NCBI RefSeq assembly: GCF_014648915.1
Contig: NZ_BMSA01000043.1
Location: 1 to 61,945 of the forward strand
Origin: Streptomyces phaeofaciens
GTDB lineage: Bacteria > Actinomycetota > Actinomycetes > Streptomycetales > Streptomycetaceae
Reading direction: 5' to 3'
Length of the DNA stretch: 61,945 nucleotides
Numbering within the stretch: the stretch's first letter is position 1; every line of letters starts with the position of its first letter. Under the pieces are notes generated by a model. The model saw only the letters and a list, made by a program, of their open reading frames with translations. It made no database searches and was not told where the DNA came from. Shown piece by piece: positions 35,589 through 43,621 of this stretch. The position numbers and the translations under genes were made by a program.

Positions 35589-36922
35589 CCGCCCTCGCCC
35601 AGGCCACCCTCCAGCGCCTCACACGCGGCTCGGGCGGCGGCAAGGACCAGCCGCCCCCGCTGGTGGGCGACGGCGACCCCGTGCCCGTCCAGTTCAACCC
35701 GAGCACGCTGCGGATCAGCCGCAACAACAACGTGGACAAGGGGGGTACGACCACCAACAGCCAGAAGCGCCAGCACCCGGCACAGGAAGGCTCCACCCTC
35801 ACCTTCGACCTGGAGTTCGACACCGCCGAGCAGCGCTCGGGCGGCCAGTACGTCGACGTGCGCCGGTGGACCGCCCTGGTACGGCAGTTCGTCGAGCCGC
35901 CTCCTGACCGGACCGGCGCCCCGCCGCCCGCCGTCCGCCTCGTCTGGGGCACGCTGCGCTTCGACGGCATCGTCACCCAGGTCAGCGAGGAACTCGACCT
36001 GTTCGCCCCGGACGGCACCCCCCTGCGGGCCAAGGCCGGGGTCACCATCGTCGAGCAGAACCCCCGGTACGAGGCGCACGTCGAGGGCCCCGGCGCGCTC
36101 GACACCCGCGCCGCGACCGAGCCCGGCGCACCCCGGCCCGGCGCGGCTCCCGGCACCGCCGGTACGAGCCGGGCCCGGCAGGTGGTGGCGGCCCAGGACG
36201 GGGAGTCCGCCCAGCAGATGCTCTCCCGCCTCGGGCTCGACCCGGCGGCCTGGCGGGCCGCGATGAACGGCTTGGAGAGCCCGCTGACCCTGGCCGCCGG
36301 GGCCTCCGTACAGCTCGGCGCCGAAGTGTCGGCGGGCCTGGGCGCCACGGCCGGGCTCCGGCTGTCCGCGGGCTTCGCCGGCGGGGTGTCCGCCGGCTCC
36401 GTCGACGGTCTCACGGCCGCCCTGGGAGTCGGCCCGGCGGGACCGGACGGCCCGCTGGACGCGGAGACCGCCGGGTTCGTGCTCTCCGCGGGCGGGGGGA
36501 TCGGGGCGGCGGCGGACGCGGTGCTCGGCGCGCGGACGGACGAGGCGGCGGCGCGGGCGCGGGAGTCCTTCGAGGTGCCTCGGGAGGTGAGGGGCGCGGG
36601 CTCCGGCGGTTCCGGTGGCCCGTACCCGGGCGGCGGTCCGCCGGCGGGTGGCCTCGACCGGCGGGCCGCCGGCTACGGCCGGGGCATCCCGCTGCGGGCC
36701 CGTGCCGACGCCGGCACCCTCGCGGAGACCGCCGCAGGCGGCGGCCGCAGCCTGGCCGACCGGGCCCGCCGCGAGGAGATCCCCGCCCCCGACCAGGGCG
36801 CGGCCCCGTGGGAGCGGCTGCCGCCCGACCCGCCCGGCCGGTCCGCGGCCGACTGCGCGCAACGCCGCCGTGACGCGGGTGCGACGACCTTGAGGTGGAC
36901 ACCCCGAGGAGGCCCCGGATGA
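35585..36922 (+). CDS. LysM-containing CIS adaptor (Cis7-like)
   Basis: A 445-aa protein starting at GTG 35585 (TALAQATLQRLTRG). Residues about 30-190 form a beta-rich domain of the CIS tail-tube/hub adaptor type (PVQFNPSTLRISRNN, LTFDLEFDT, GTLRFDGIVTQVSEEL). A LysM-like module at about 195-245 (QVVAAQDGESAQQMLSRLGLDPAAW) follows. The remaining 200 residues are Gly/Ala-rich and probably flexible, longer than in the Afp7/Pvc7 prototypes I know. In prototypes this protein links the tube to the hub. The tail end contains the DNA segment also found upstream of the first CIS gene. Confidence 0.85.
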   Translation: MTALAQATLQRLTRGSGGGKDQPPPLVGDGDPVPVQFNPSTLRISRNNNVDKGGTTTNSQKRQHPAQEGSTLTFDLEFDTAEQRSGGQYVDVRRWTALVRQFVEPPPDRTGAPPPAVRLVWGTLRFDGIVTQVSEELDLFAPDGTPLRAKAGVTIVEQNPRYEAHVEGPGALDTRAATEPGAPRPGAAPGTAGTSRARQVVAAQDGESAQQMLSRLGLDPAAWRAAMNGLESPLTLAAGASVQLGAEVSAGLGATAGLRLSAGFAGGVSAGSVDGLTAALGVGPAGPDGPLDAETAGFVLSAGGGIGAAADAVLGARTDEAAARARESFEVPREVRGAGSGGSGGPYPGGGPPAGGLDRRAAGYGRGIPLRARADAGTLAETAAGGGRSLADRARREEIPAPDQGAAPWERLPPDPPGRSAADCAQRRRDAGATTLRWTPRGGPG

Positions 36923-37098
36923 GCGTGTACATCGGAGAGCTGCACACCGAGATCGTCCCCGCCGGGGGCGGCGGCCCGCCGGCCGCGCCAAAGGGCGGTA
37001 CGGCCGCCGCCCTCGCGGCCGCCGAGCATCACCGCGAGGCGGCCGAACGCGCCGCCTGGCTCGCCGCCCGGGTCGCCGCCGAGGACTTCGATGACTGA
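36919..37098 (+). CDS. Short CIS protein (Cis6/DUF5908-like)
   Basis: A 59-aa protein starting MSVYIGELHTEIVPAGGGG, which resembles the short DUF5908/Afp6 proteins (MPIEIRELxI-type start). It has an Ala-rich helix at 28-55. It overlaps the end of the LysM gene by 4 nt and the hub gene by 8 nt, so it is clearly part of the translational chain. Its role in prototypes is uncertain. Confidence 0.75.
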   Translation: MSVYIGELHTEIVPAGGGGPPAAPKGGTAAALAAAEHHREAAERAAWLAARVAAEDFDD

Positions 37099-38176
37099 GG
37101 CGGTCGTCACGACCGTCTCCCCGGTCTTCGAGGTCGGCGGCGTCGTCGGCAAGGACCTCGCGCGGGACTGCGTACGGCTGGAGGTGGCCGAGGCGCTGGA
37201 GGGGCTGCGCACCCTGCGCGCCCATTTCCTCGCCGTCGGAGCCGGCGCCGAGGGGGCCCACGACCGGCTGCTGCACCTCGACGGCTCCACGGTCGACCTC
37301 GGCAGCGCCCTCAAGGTCGCCCTCGGCCCGCCGGCACGGCAGCGGTTCGTCTTCGACGGGGTGGTCTCCGCGATCGAGCTGGTTCTCGGGGACGGCGAGC
37401 CCCCGCTCGTCGTCGTGCACGCCGAGGACGTGCTGATGCGGCTGCGGATGACCCGTCGGATGCGCACCTACGAGAACGTCACCGACGCGGACATCGCCGA
37501 GTCCGTGGCCCGCGAGCACGGGCTCGCCGCCGACACCGCGGCCCCCGGCCCCCGCTACGACCTGGTCCAGCAGCTCAACCAGAGCGACCTCGCCTTCCTG
37601 CGCAGCCGCGCCCGGCTGCTCCAGGCCGAACTCTGGGCCACCGGCCGCACCCTGCACTTCCGCACCCGCGGCAGCCGGCAGGGCACCGAACAGACCCTCG
37701 TCCACGGCAGTGAGCTGCTGTCCGTACGCCTGGCCGCCGACCTGGCCCACCAGCGCAGCGAGATCGCCGTCACCGGCTACGACGCCGAGCGCCGCGAGGG
37801 CATCGACGAGCGGGCCGGGCCCGAGGTCGTCGAGGCCGAGACCGCGGGCGGCCGCACCGGGCCCCGGCTGCTGGGCCGGGCCCTGGGCCCCGCCACCGGC
37901 TTTCGGGTCAGGGAGACCGCCCTGGCCGGCGCGGAGGCCGAGGCCTGGGCGCGTGCCGAGATGCTGCGCCGCGGCCGCCGCTTCGTCACGGCCGCCGGAA
38001 CCACCAACGGCAGCCCCGACCTCGTCGTCGGCGGCCCGCTCACCCTGCGCGGGGTCGGCGGACCCTTCGAGGGCGGCGGCTACCACGTCACCCGCATCCG
38101 GCACACCTTCGACCTGGAGCACGGCTTCCGCACCCGCTTCGACGCCGAACGTTCCTCTCTCAACGAGGTGGTGTGA
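37091..38176 (+). CDS. CIS baseplate hub protein (gp27/VgrG N-terminal-like, Cis8a)
   Basis: A 361-aa protein of the phage late-control D / hub family. Evident are FEVGGVVGKDLARDCVRLEVAEAL, the hub beta-barrel region FVFDGVVSAIEL and HAEDVLMRLRMTRRMRTYENVTDADIAES, NQSDLAFLRSRARLLQAELWATGRTLHFRTRG and GYHVTRIRHTFD. It is expected to form the trimeric hub above the spike. It shares 8 nt with the short Cis6-like gene and abuts the spike gene. Confidence 0.9.
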   Translation: MTEAVVTTVSPVFEVGGVVGKDLARDCVRLEVAEALEGLRTLRAHFLAVGAGAEGAHDRLLHLDGSTVDLGSALKVALGPPARQRFVFDGVVSAIELVLGDGEPPLVVVHAEDVLMRLRMTRRMRTYENVTDADIAESVAREHGLAADTAAPGPRYDLVQQLNQSDLAFLRSRARLLQAELWATGRTLHFRTRGSRQGTEQTLVHGSELLSVRLAADLAHQRSEIAVTGYDAERREGIDERAGPEVVEAETAGGRTGPRLLGRALGPATGFRVRETALAGAEAEAWARAEMLRRGRRFVTAAGTTNGSPDLVVGGPLTLRGVGGPFEGGGYHVTRIRHTFDLEHGFRTRFDAERSSLNEVV

Positions 38177-38841
38177 TGAGCCTGCCCACCCCCGCCGACG
38201 GTTCCGGCCCCCGGTACTTCGGCGTCTACCCCGCCCTCGTCACGGACATCGTCGACGACCGGCAGCTGGGCCGCGTGGAAGTGCGCTTCCCCTGGCTCGG
38301 CGAGGAGGGCGACCGTGACGTACGGGCCTGGGCCACCCTCTGCTCGCCCTACGCCGACGGGGACCAGGGGCTGCTCGCCTTCCCCGAGGTGGACAGCCAG
38401 GTGCTGGTGGCCTTCGAGGCGGGCGACCTGCGCCGCCCCTACGTCATCGGGTCCGCCTGGAACGGCCGGGCCGCCACCCCGCACCGGCCGGAGCGCGCCA
38501 ACAACCTGCGCCAGCTGCGCTCCAGGGCCGGCAGCCGGCTCCAGTTCGACGACACCGCGGGAGCGGAGGCGGTACGGATCACCACGGACTCCGGCCACGA
38601 GGTGATCCTCGACAACGCCACCCAGCACGTGACCGTGAAGCACGCGACGGGCTGTGTGATCCGTCTGACCCCCACCTCCGTGGAGATCCAGGCCAACGTC
38701 TCGGTGGACGTCAAGGCCCCCATGGTCACCGTCAACGCCCCGCTGTCCACCTTCAACGGGCTGGTGAAGTGCGGGACTCTGGTCACCGACCAGATGGTCG
38801 TCTCACCGGCCTACACCCCCGGCGCCGGGAACATCTGGTGA
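38176..38841 (+). CDS. CIS spike / baseplate assembly protein V (gp5-like, Cis8b)
   Basis: A 221-aa protein starting MSLPTPADGSG (ATG 38176; a GTG one codon earlier is less likely since GAGG lies 7-8 nt before the ATG). The OB-fold spike domain (YPALVTDIVDDRQLGRVEVRF, LAFPEVDSQVLVAFEAGD, YVIGSAWNG) is followed by beta-helix-like repeats (RITTDSGHEVILDNATQHVTVKH, IQANVSVDVKAPMVTVNAPL). The arrangement matches baseplate assembly protein V: it puts the puncturing spike at the tip. No PAAR cap gene is visible, so the beta-helix itself may form the tip. A short GTGA overlap joins it to the next gene. Confidence 0.92.
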   Translation: MSLPTPADGSGPRYFGVYPALVTDIVDDRQLGRVEVRFPWLGEEGDRDVRAWATLCSPYADGDQGLLAFPEVDSQVLVAFEAGDLRRPYVIGSAWNGRAATPHRPERANNLRQLRSRAGSRLQFDDTAGAEAVRITTDSGHEVILDNATQHVTVKHATGCVIRLTPTSVEIQANVSVDVKAPMVTVNAPLSTFNGLVKCGTLVTDQMVVSPAYTPGAGNIW

Positions 38842-40370
38842 GCCCGGCCGAGCCGCACGGCTTCGTCTTCCGGGCGCCCTGGTACGTCTGCGCGCGCGGC
38901 GGCTACGACCGCTTCGACGCGCGCGCCGCTTCCCCGGCCCTGCAGAAGTACGACGTACCCGAGTTCGTGGCGCGCCTGGTCGCGGACCCGCGGGACTCGC
39001 TGTGCTTCGAGCCCGCCGACGACGTCTGGTCGTACCACGTTCCCGTCGCCCTGGCCGACCGGGGGCCCGGCCGGGCCCGGTTCGCCACCCACCAGGTGGT
39101 CCGTACCCGGCTGCGCAAGCTCTACCAGCCGAGCCACCAGCGGTACTACGCCGTCGTCGTGGAGCTGTTCTGCGAACGGCCGGGGCTGCCCCGGCCGCAG
39201 TCCGCGCAGGGTCTGGAGGTGGGGCTGGTGATGCGCCGGCGGCAGGTGGACATGAGCGCCAAGCCGGCGGTGCTGCGCGCGCTCACCCGGAAACTGACCG
39301 CCCAACTCCTCGCCGCCCAGGGCGGGTCCGGACCGGTGGGCGACGTCTTCCGGTCCGAGAGCGAGGACGTGCTGTGGGCCGACCTCGCCCACCGGGAGCA
39401 CTTCGAGCAGGCCAACGCCCCGCTCCTCGACCAGGTCGTGGTGAAGGAGGAGGTCCAGGGATGGGTGCCGCGGGGGACCGGCGGGAGCTGGCGCCCCACG
39501 GGCCCGACCGACGGCGAACTCCTCGACGGCGAGGAGGAGTTGCCCATGTGGCAGCTGCCGTCCCGGTCCGGGGACTGCGACGGCGACCCGCCGCCGCAGC
39601 GCTCGCTCTGGTTCGGCCTGGTGCCCGTCACCTCCGGCGACCACGACGACGCCGGCGCCCGCAAGCTCGACGACCACTCGGTCTACGAACTGCGCACGTT
39701 CGTACGGCGGGTCCCGCGTCCGGGGCATGAGCACTGCCCCGCGGCGACCTGGCTCAGCGAGCCCACCGAACCCTTCCGGCTCGCTTCCTTCTACGACCCC
39801 GAGGGCACCAAGAACCGGCGGATCTCCATCACCCTGCCCGACCTGCGGGCGCTCGCCGCCCGCGCGGCCGGGCCGTCCGGTCCCGGCGGGGTGGCGGTCA
39901 CCACCCCGCCGGGCTCGCAACTGTCGTTCGCGCAGAACGGCGAGATCCCCAAGAGCGGCTCGGTCGGCGGCACCACGCCGCGCGTCTGCACCTTCGCCCT
40001 CGAACTCTTCATGATCGTGGCCTTCTTCCTGTTCAGCCTGTTCCTGCCGATCGTGGTCTTCGCCTTCCAGCTGTGGTGGCTGCTGGCGCTGCGGTTCTGC
40101 CTGCCGCCGTCGGTGCAGGCGGTGCTGGCGCTCAAGGCCTTCTTCACGGGGAGCACGACGACGGCACAGATGACGCAGGTGGAGCGGCTCTCCTTCGACG
40201 CACTGATCGGGCCGGGCACGGGCGACCGGCTCCAGGCCGCGAGCGACCGGTTCGCCGCATCGGACCTGGACGACTTCGTCGAGGTGGTGGCGGGTCCCGA
40301 GACCACTCCGGCACCGGTACCCCCGCGGCCGGAGCCACCCGTGAAGGACCCGCTGTGCGGGGGCGGATGA
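38838..40370 (+). CDS. CIS-locus protein with C-terminal membrane segment (unassigned)
   Basis: A 510-aa protein of no family I recognise, starting with GTG 38838 in an overlap with the spike gene. The N-terminal 380 residues are soluble and mixed alpha/beta (FRAPWYVCARGGYDRF, HQRYYAVVVELFCERPG, RRRQVDMSAKPAVL). Residues about 383-430 are strongly hydrophobic (FALELFMIVAFFLFSLFLPI, then VVFAFQLWWLLALRFCL), long enough for two membrane passes or a re-entrant hairpin. A polar tail follows and ends with a Pro-rich segment. In the cytoplasmic CIS known from streptomycetes, a membrane partner is needed to anchor or trigger the particle; this product is the locus's best candidate. The role is inference. 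Confidence 0.78.
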   Translation: MSPAEPHGFVFRAPWYVCARGGYDRFDARAASPALQKYDVPEFVARLVADPRDSLCFEPADDVWSYHVPVALADRGPGRARFATHQVVRTRLRKLYQPSHQRYYAVVVELFCERPGLPRPQSAQGLEVGLVMRRRQVDMSAKPAVLRALTRKLTAQLLAAQGGSGPVGDVFRSESEDVLWADLAHREHFEQANAPLLDQVVVKEEVQGWVPRGTGGSWRPTGPTDGELLDGEEELPMWQLPSRSGDCDGDPPPQRSLWFGLVPVTSGDHDDAGARKLDDHSVYELRTFVRRVPRPGHEHCPAATWLSEPTEPFRLASFYDPEGTKNRRISITLPDLRALAARAAGPSGPGGVAVTTPPGSQLSFAQNGEIPKSGSVGGTTPRVCTFALELFMIVAFFLFSLFLPIVVFAFQLWWLLALRFCLPPSVQAVLALKAFFTGSTTTAQMTQVERLSFDALIGPGTGDRLQAASDRFAASDLDDFVEVVAGPETTPAPVPPRPEPPVKDPLCGGG

Positions 40371-40371
40371 G

Positions 40372-43152
40372 ATGGCGGGCCCCGCACCGGCCGAGCGGGT
40401 ACCGGCACCGGCGCCGGCACCCGTACCGCCCGCACCCGCCCCCGTCGTTCCCGGTGCCGCTCCCGGTGCCGCGCCGGGCGCGCTCGCGGACGAGCTGTCC
40501 CGGGTACTCGTCCCCGCGGACGTACCCAAGGACGAACTGGCCCTGCGGGGCGGCGCCGAGCTGACCGCCGGCCCCGCCGTCTCCGCGTACCTGGACGCCA
40601 AGGGCAAGGAGGGCGGTCCGGTCAGGGTCCGGCTCGGGAACACCGCGGCCGGACCTCTGACGCTGCGCAGGACGGAGAAGGGCGGCCTGGACACCCCCGG
40701 AACGGCCTACCAGTGGATCCCCCTGCTCCACCCGCTGCTGCTGCCCCTGCGCGCCGAAGGCATCGAACCGGTGCTCGCGCTGCGCGTGCACGACGGGCTG
40801 CTCCAGGGGCACGCCTCCGCACGGGTCAAGGGCAGGCTGCCGGACGACCGGCGGGCGCTGCTGGAACGGATGGAGAACTGCACCAGGGCCCTGGGCTGGC
40901 TGGGCGTCGAGGGCCTGCGGCTGCCGAACGTCGAGAACGAACTGCGGGGCCCGACCCTCGTCGTGAGGGTCAGCGGCATGTCCTTCTCGCTCGGAGGCTT
41001 CCTGACGGCCTCCGGAGGATTCGGCATCGCCAACGAGATCGTCACCTTCGACGCGGTGGCGCGGGGCACGATCGGCGGCCTGGGGCAGGTGGAGGTACCG
41101 GTCTCCCGGGGCGCGGACGGCGCGCTGGCGGGGAAGGCGACGGCCGACGTGAAGCTGCGCGGGTTCGCCGGGCAGGTCACCGCCGCGTTCGGCGGCGGGA
41201 ACGTCGACGTCCGCGGCACCGTGCGGTACACGAACGAAAAGTTCGACGGATCCGTGACGCTGGTGGCCACCGATGCGAAGTCCGCGAAGGAACTGACGGA
41301 CGCGCAGCTTCCGGAACAGGTGAAGGCGGCGGGACCGGCCGCGGCCCCCGCCCCCGCCGTCGGCCCCGCCCCCGCCCCGGCGGCCCCCGCCGCCCCACGG
41401 ACGGCGGAACCCGCGGGACCGCGCCCCGGCCCCCGCGTGCTCGCGGGCTGGGGCACCGTCGACGTCGCACTCGCGGACTGGCTGCGCGGCGAGGCGCTCG
41501 TGGTCGTCGACCACCACGGGGACGTGACCGTCATCGGCAAGATCCTGCCGAGGATGGACAAACCGCTGTTCGAGCAGAAGGACTACGTCAAGCAGCTGGC
41601 CCGGTTCGAGATCCGCGCCTCGTACGGGGTGCCGCTCGTCGGCAACGTCTTCCTGTTCGCCAACGTCGGTCTGGAGGCGCTCGCGAAGATCGGCCCGGCC
41701 ACCCTGACGAAGATGGAGCTCACCGGGACCTGGTCGACCAAGCCGGAGGTGCTCAGGAGCTTCGGGCTCACCGCCACCCTCAACATCTCCGCCTTCGCGG
41801 GACTGCGGCTGAGGGCCGAGGGCGGGGCGGGCGTCGAGATCCTGGGCCACGACATCAAGACGGGCATCGGCCTGTGGGCCCTGGCCGGCATCCGCGGCTA
41901 TGTGGAGGCCACGCCGACCATCGGCTTCCGGGAGGTCGCGGACCCGGCGGCCGGCAAGCGCGGCGAGTTCTTCGTCGCCGGGCACATGGAGATCGCTGCC
42001 CAGCCCTTCCTCGGGCTCGGCGGCGACCTCTTCGTCGAGCTGGACAGCCCGTGGTGGTCACCGGCGCCCGACCGACGGTGGACCTGGCCGCTGGGGCAGC
42101 TGGAGTACCCGCTGCCGGGACAGTTCGGCATCGGCGCGGACGTCGAGCACGTCCTGGGCTCGGGAAAGATCCCGGAGATCACCTTCGGGAAGGTGGACTT
42201 CAACGCGGAGAAGTTCCTGACGGACCTGGTCAACGACCACGTCCCGCCGAAGAGGTCCACGGGCGAGGAGGAGACGAGGGGCGCCTGGTCGGCACCGGGT
42301 GCCGCGGCCGCCCCGGCTGCCGCTCCGAGTGCCGTCCCGGGCGCGGCGCCTGCGGCAGCCGCCGTCAAACCGGTCGCGCCCGGCGCCAAGCCCGGCGCCC
42401 CGACCCCACCGGGAGCCCCGGGCGCCCCCCGCAAGGCGGGCAAGGAGGACGAGGCCGTTCCCTCCCCGGAGGTCATGGCCCGCTGGCACGGCGGCATGAA
42501 GGCCCTGGGCGACCTGCGGGAAAGCTCGCACACGAACCCGCTGGACCAGACCGAGATGGACGCGGCCCTCGCGGACCTGCGCACCCGCTTCGGGTTCACG
42601 GTGCTGACCGCCCGGCAGGCGGGCGACCGGTGGCAGATCCACGCCGAGATGAACCCCAAGAAGGATCTGTCGGACTTCTGGGCCGAGCAGGACGAGATGT
42701 GGGCCGTGCTTCAGGCGGCGTGGGAACGCGGCCAGGGCTTCGACCGGGAGATGTCCCGGCAGTATCCGATCCACCAGGTCGGCCTGGTGAACAAGAAGAT
42801 CCTCGACGCGTACGTCCCCGGCAGGTTCATCATCTCCCACAAGGCCGCTCAGCTCATCGACCTGGGCGAAGGCCAATACGACAAGTTCCTGGACGAGTTC
42901 GGAGAGAAGTACGCGCCGGGGACGGTCATCGCCGGGACGCCGCACGCACGCGAGCACTTCCCGAAGCTCCAGGGCCGGCCGCTGAGGGGGCGGTGGGTGC
43001 TGGAACTCCCCGAGCAGGAGCAGTTCCCGGCCGGGTCCGGCAAATGGCGGAGGTTCCAAGCCCGGCTCTACCGGGCCGAGCTGAACAACGTGCTGGTGCG
43101 GGACTGCAACGGCCACGTCTACCACCCCGAGGTCGACAGCAACTTCCCCTGA
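40372..43152 (+). CDS. Large multidomain CIS-locus protein, candidate cargo/effector
   Basis: A 926-aa protein starting 1 nt after the previous stop. A Pro/Ala-rich leader (1-50) precedes a beta-rich domain (about 55-315; GGFLTASGGFGIANEIV, TADVKLRGFAGQVTAAFGGG), a PA-linker (320-355), a second beta-rich domain (about 356-630; VLAGWGTVDVALADWL, LSIS-like strands, LFVELDSPWW), another PA/GA-linker (636-690) and a C-terminal domain (690-926) with GFTVLTARQAGDRWQIHAEMNP and HAREHFPKLQGRPLRGRW. The linker-plus-tip plan resembles polymorphic toxins and the large accessory proteins found near CIS, but no DUF4157 HExxH metalloprotease motif is present and no catalytic residues can be assigned. It lies between the 510-aa gene and gp25, with no evident immunity gene next to it. 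Confidence 0.75.
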   Translation: MAGPAPAERVPAPAPAPVPPAPAPVVPGAAPGAAPGALADELSRVLVPADVPKDELALRGGAELTAGPAVSAYLDAKGKEGGPVRVRLGNTAAGPLTLRRTEKGGLDTPGTAYQWIPLLHPLLLPLRAEGIEPVLALRVHDGLLQGHASARVKGRLPDDRRALLERMENCTRALGWLGVEGLRLPNVENELRGPTLVVRVSGMSFSLGGFLTASGGFGIANEIVTFDAVARGTIGGLGQVEVPVSRGADGALAGKATADVKLRGFAGQVTAAFGGGNVDVRGTVRYTNEKFDGSVTLVATDAKSAKELTDAQLPEQVKAAGPAAAPAPAVGPAPAPAAPAAPRTAEPAGPRPGPRVLAGWGTVDVALADWLRGEALVVVDHHGDVTVIGKILPRMDKPLFEQKDYVKQLARFEIRASYGVPLVGNVFLFANVGLEALAKIGPATLTKMELTGTWSTKPEVLRSFGLTATLNISAFAGLRLRAEGGAGVEILGHDIKTGIGLWALAGIRGYVEATPTIGFREVADPAAGKRGEFFVAGHMEIAAQPFLGLGGDLFVELDSPWWSPAPDRRWTWPLGQLEYPLPGQFGIGADVEHVLGSGKIPEITFGKVDFNAEKFLTDLVNDHVPPKRSTGEEETRGAWSAPGAAAAPAAAPSAVPGAAPAAAAVKPVAPGAKPGAPTPPGAPGAPRKAGKEDEAVPSPEVMARWHGGMKALGDLRESSHTNPLDQTEMDAALADLRTRFGFTVLTARQAGDRWQIHAEMNPKKDLSDFWAEQDEMWAVLQAAWERGQGFDREMSRQYPIHQVGLVNKKILDAYVPGRFIISHKAAQLIDLGEGQYDKFLDEFGEKYAPGTVIAGTPHAREHFPKLQGRPLRGRWVLELPEQEQFPAGSGKWRRFQARLYRAELNNVLVRDCNGHVYHPEVDSNFP

Positions 43153-43204
43153 GCCCGCCGCCGGCGGAAACGCCGCGGTGACGGTCCCCCAGGAGCATCG
43201 AGGC

Positions 43205-43603
43205 ATGACCGTGAGCACAGCGACAGACGTCTGGCTCGGCACCGGCGTGCGGTTCCCGCTGCGGCCGCAGAGCGGCGGGGGGCTGGCCTGGGCCGGGGGC
43301 GAGGCCCTGATCCGGCAGTCGATCGAGACCATCCTCGACACCGAGCCCGGCGAACGCGTGATGCGCCCCACCTTCGGCTGCGGACTGCGCCGCTACCTCA
43401 TGGAACCCAACTCCACCGCCACCCGCGCCGCGATCGCCGCCGAGATCACCGAGGCGCTCACCCGCTGGGAACCGCGGATCAGAGTGACGGAGGTCGACGT
43501 GACCCCCGGCGAGGAACGCACCCTGGTGTGGATCGACATCGCCTTCGTCCGGCTGGCCGATCTGCGCCCGGACAACCTCGTCTACCCGTTCTATCTGCGG
43601 TAG
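43205..43603 (+). CDS. CIS baseplate wedge protein, gp25-like (Cis9)
   Basis: A 132-aa protein. The gp25 signature is clear in ALIRQSIETILDTEPGERV, MRPTFGCGLRRYLMEP and EPRIRVTEVDVTPG. Members sit at the baseplate and hold the sheath initiation site. ATG 43205 is preceded by AGGAG 9 nt upstream; longer in-frame starts lack this. The 52-nt gap after the 926-aa gene has no other feature that I can see. Confidence 0.95.
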   Translation: MTVSTATDVWLGTGVRFPLRPQSGGGLAWAGGEALIRQSIETILDTEPGERVMRPTFGCGLRRYLMEPNSTATRAAIAAEITEALTRWEPRIRVTEVDVTPGEERTLVWIDIAFVRLADLRPDNLVYPFYLR

Positions 43604-43621
43604 GGGCCAGGTGACGACCGT

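Noticed and set aside
40372..43152. DUF4157 metalloprotease effector
   Set aside because: I could not find an HExxH motif in the product; HAREHF near the C-terminus does not fit. The effector suggestion rests on architecture only.
43153..43204. Immunity gene next to the 926-aa protein
   Set aside because: The 52-bp gap is too short and holds only the gp25 ribosome-binding site.
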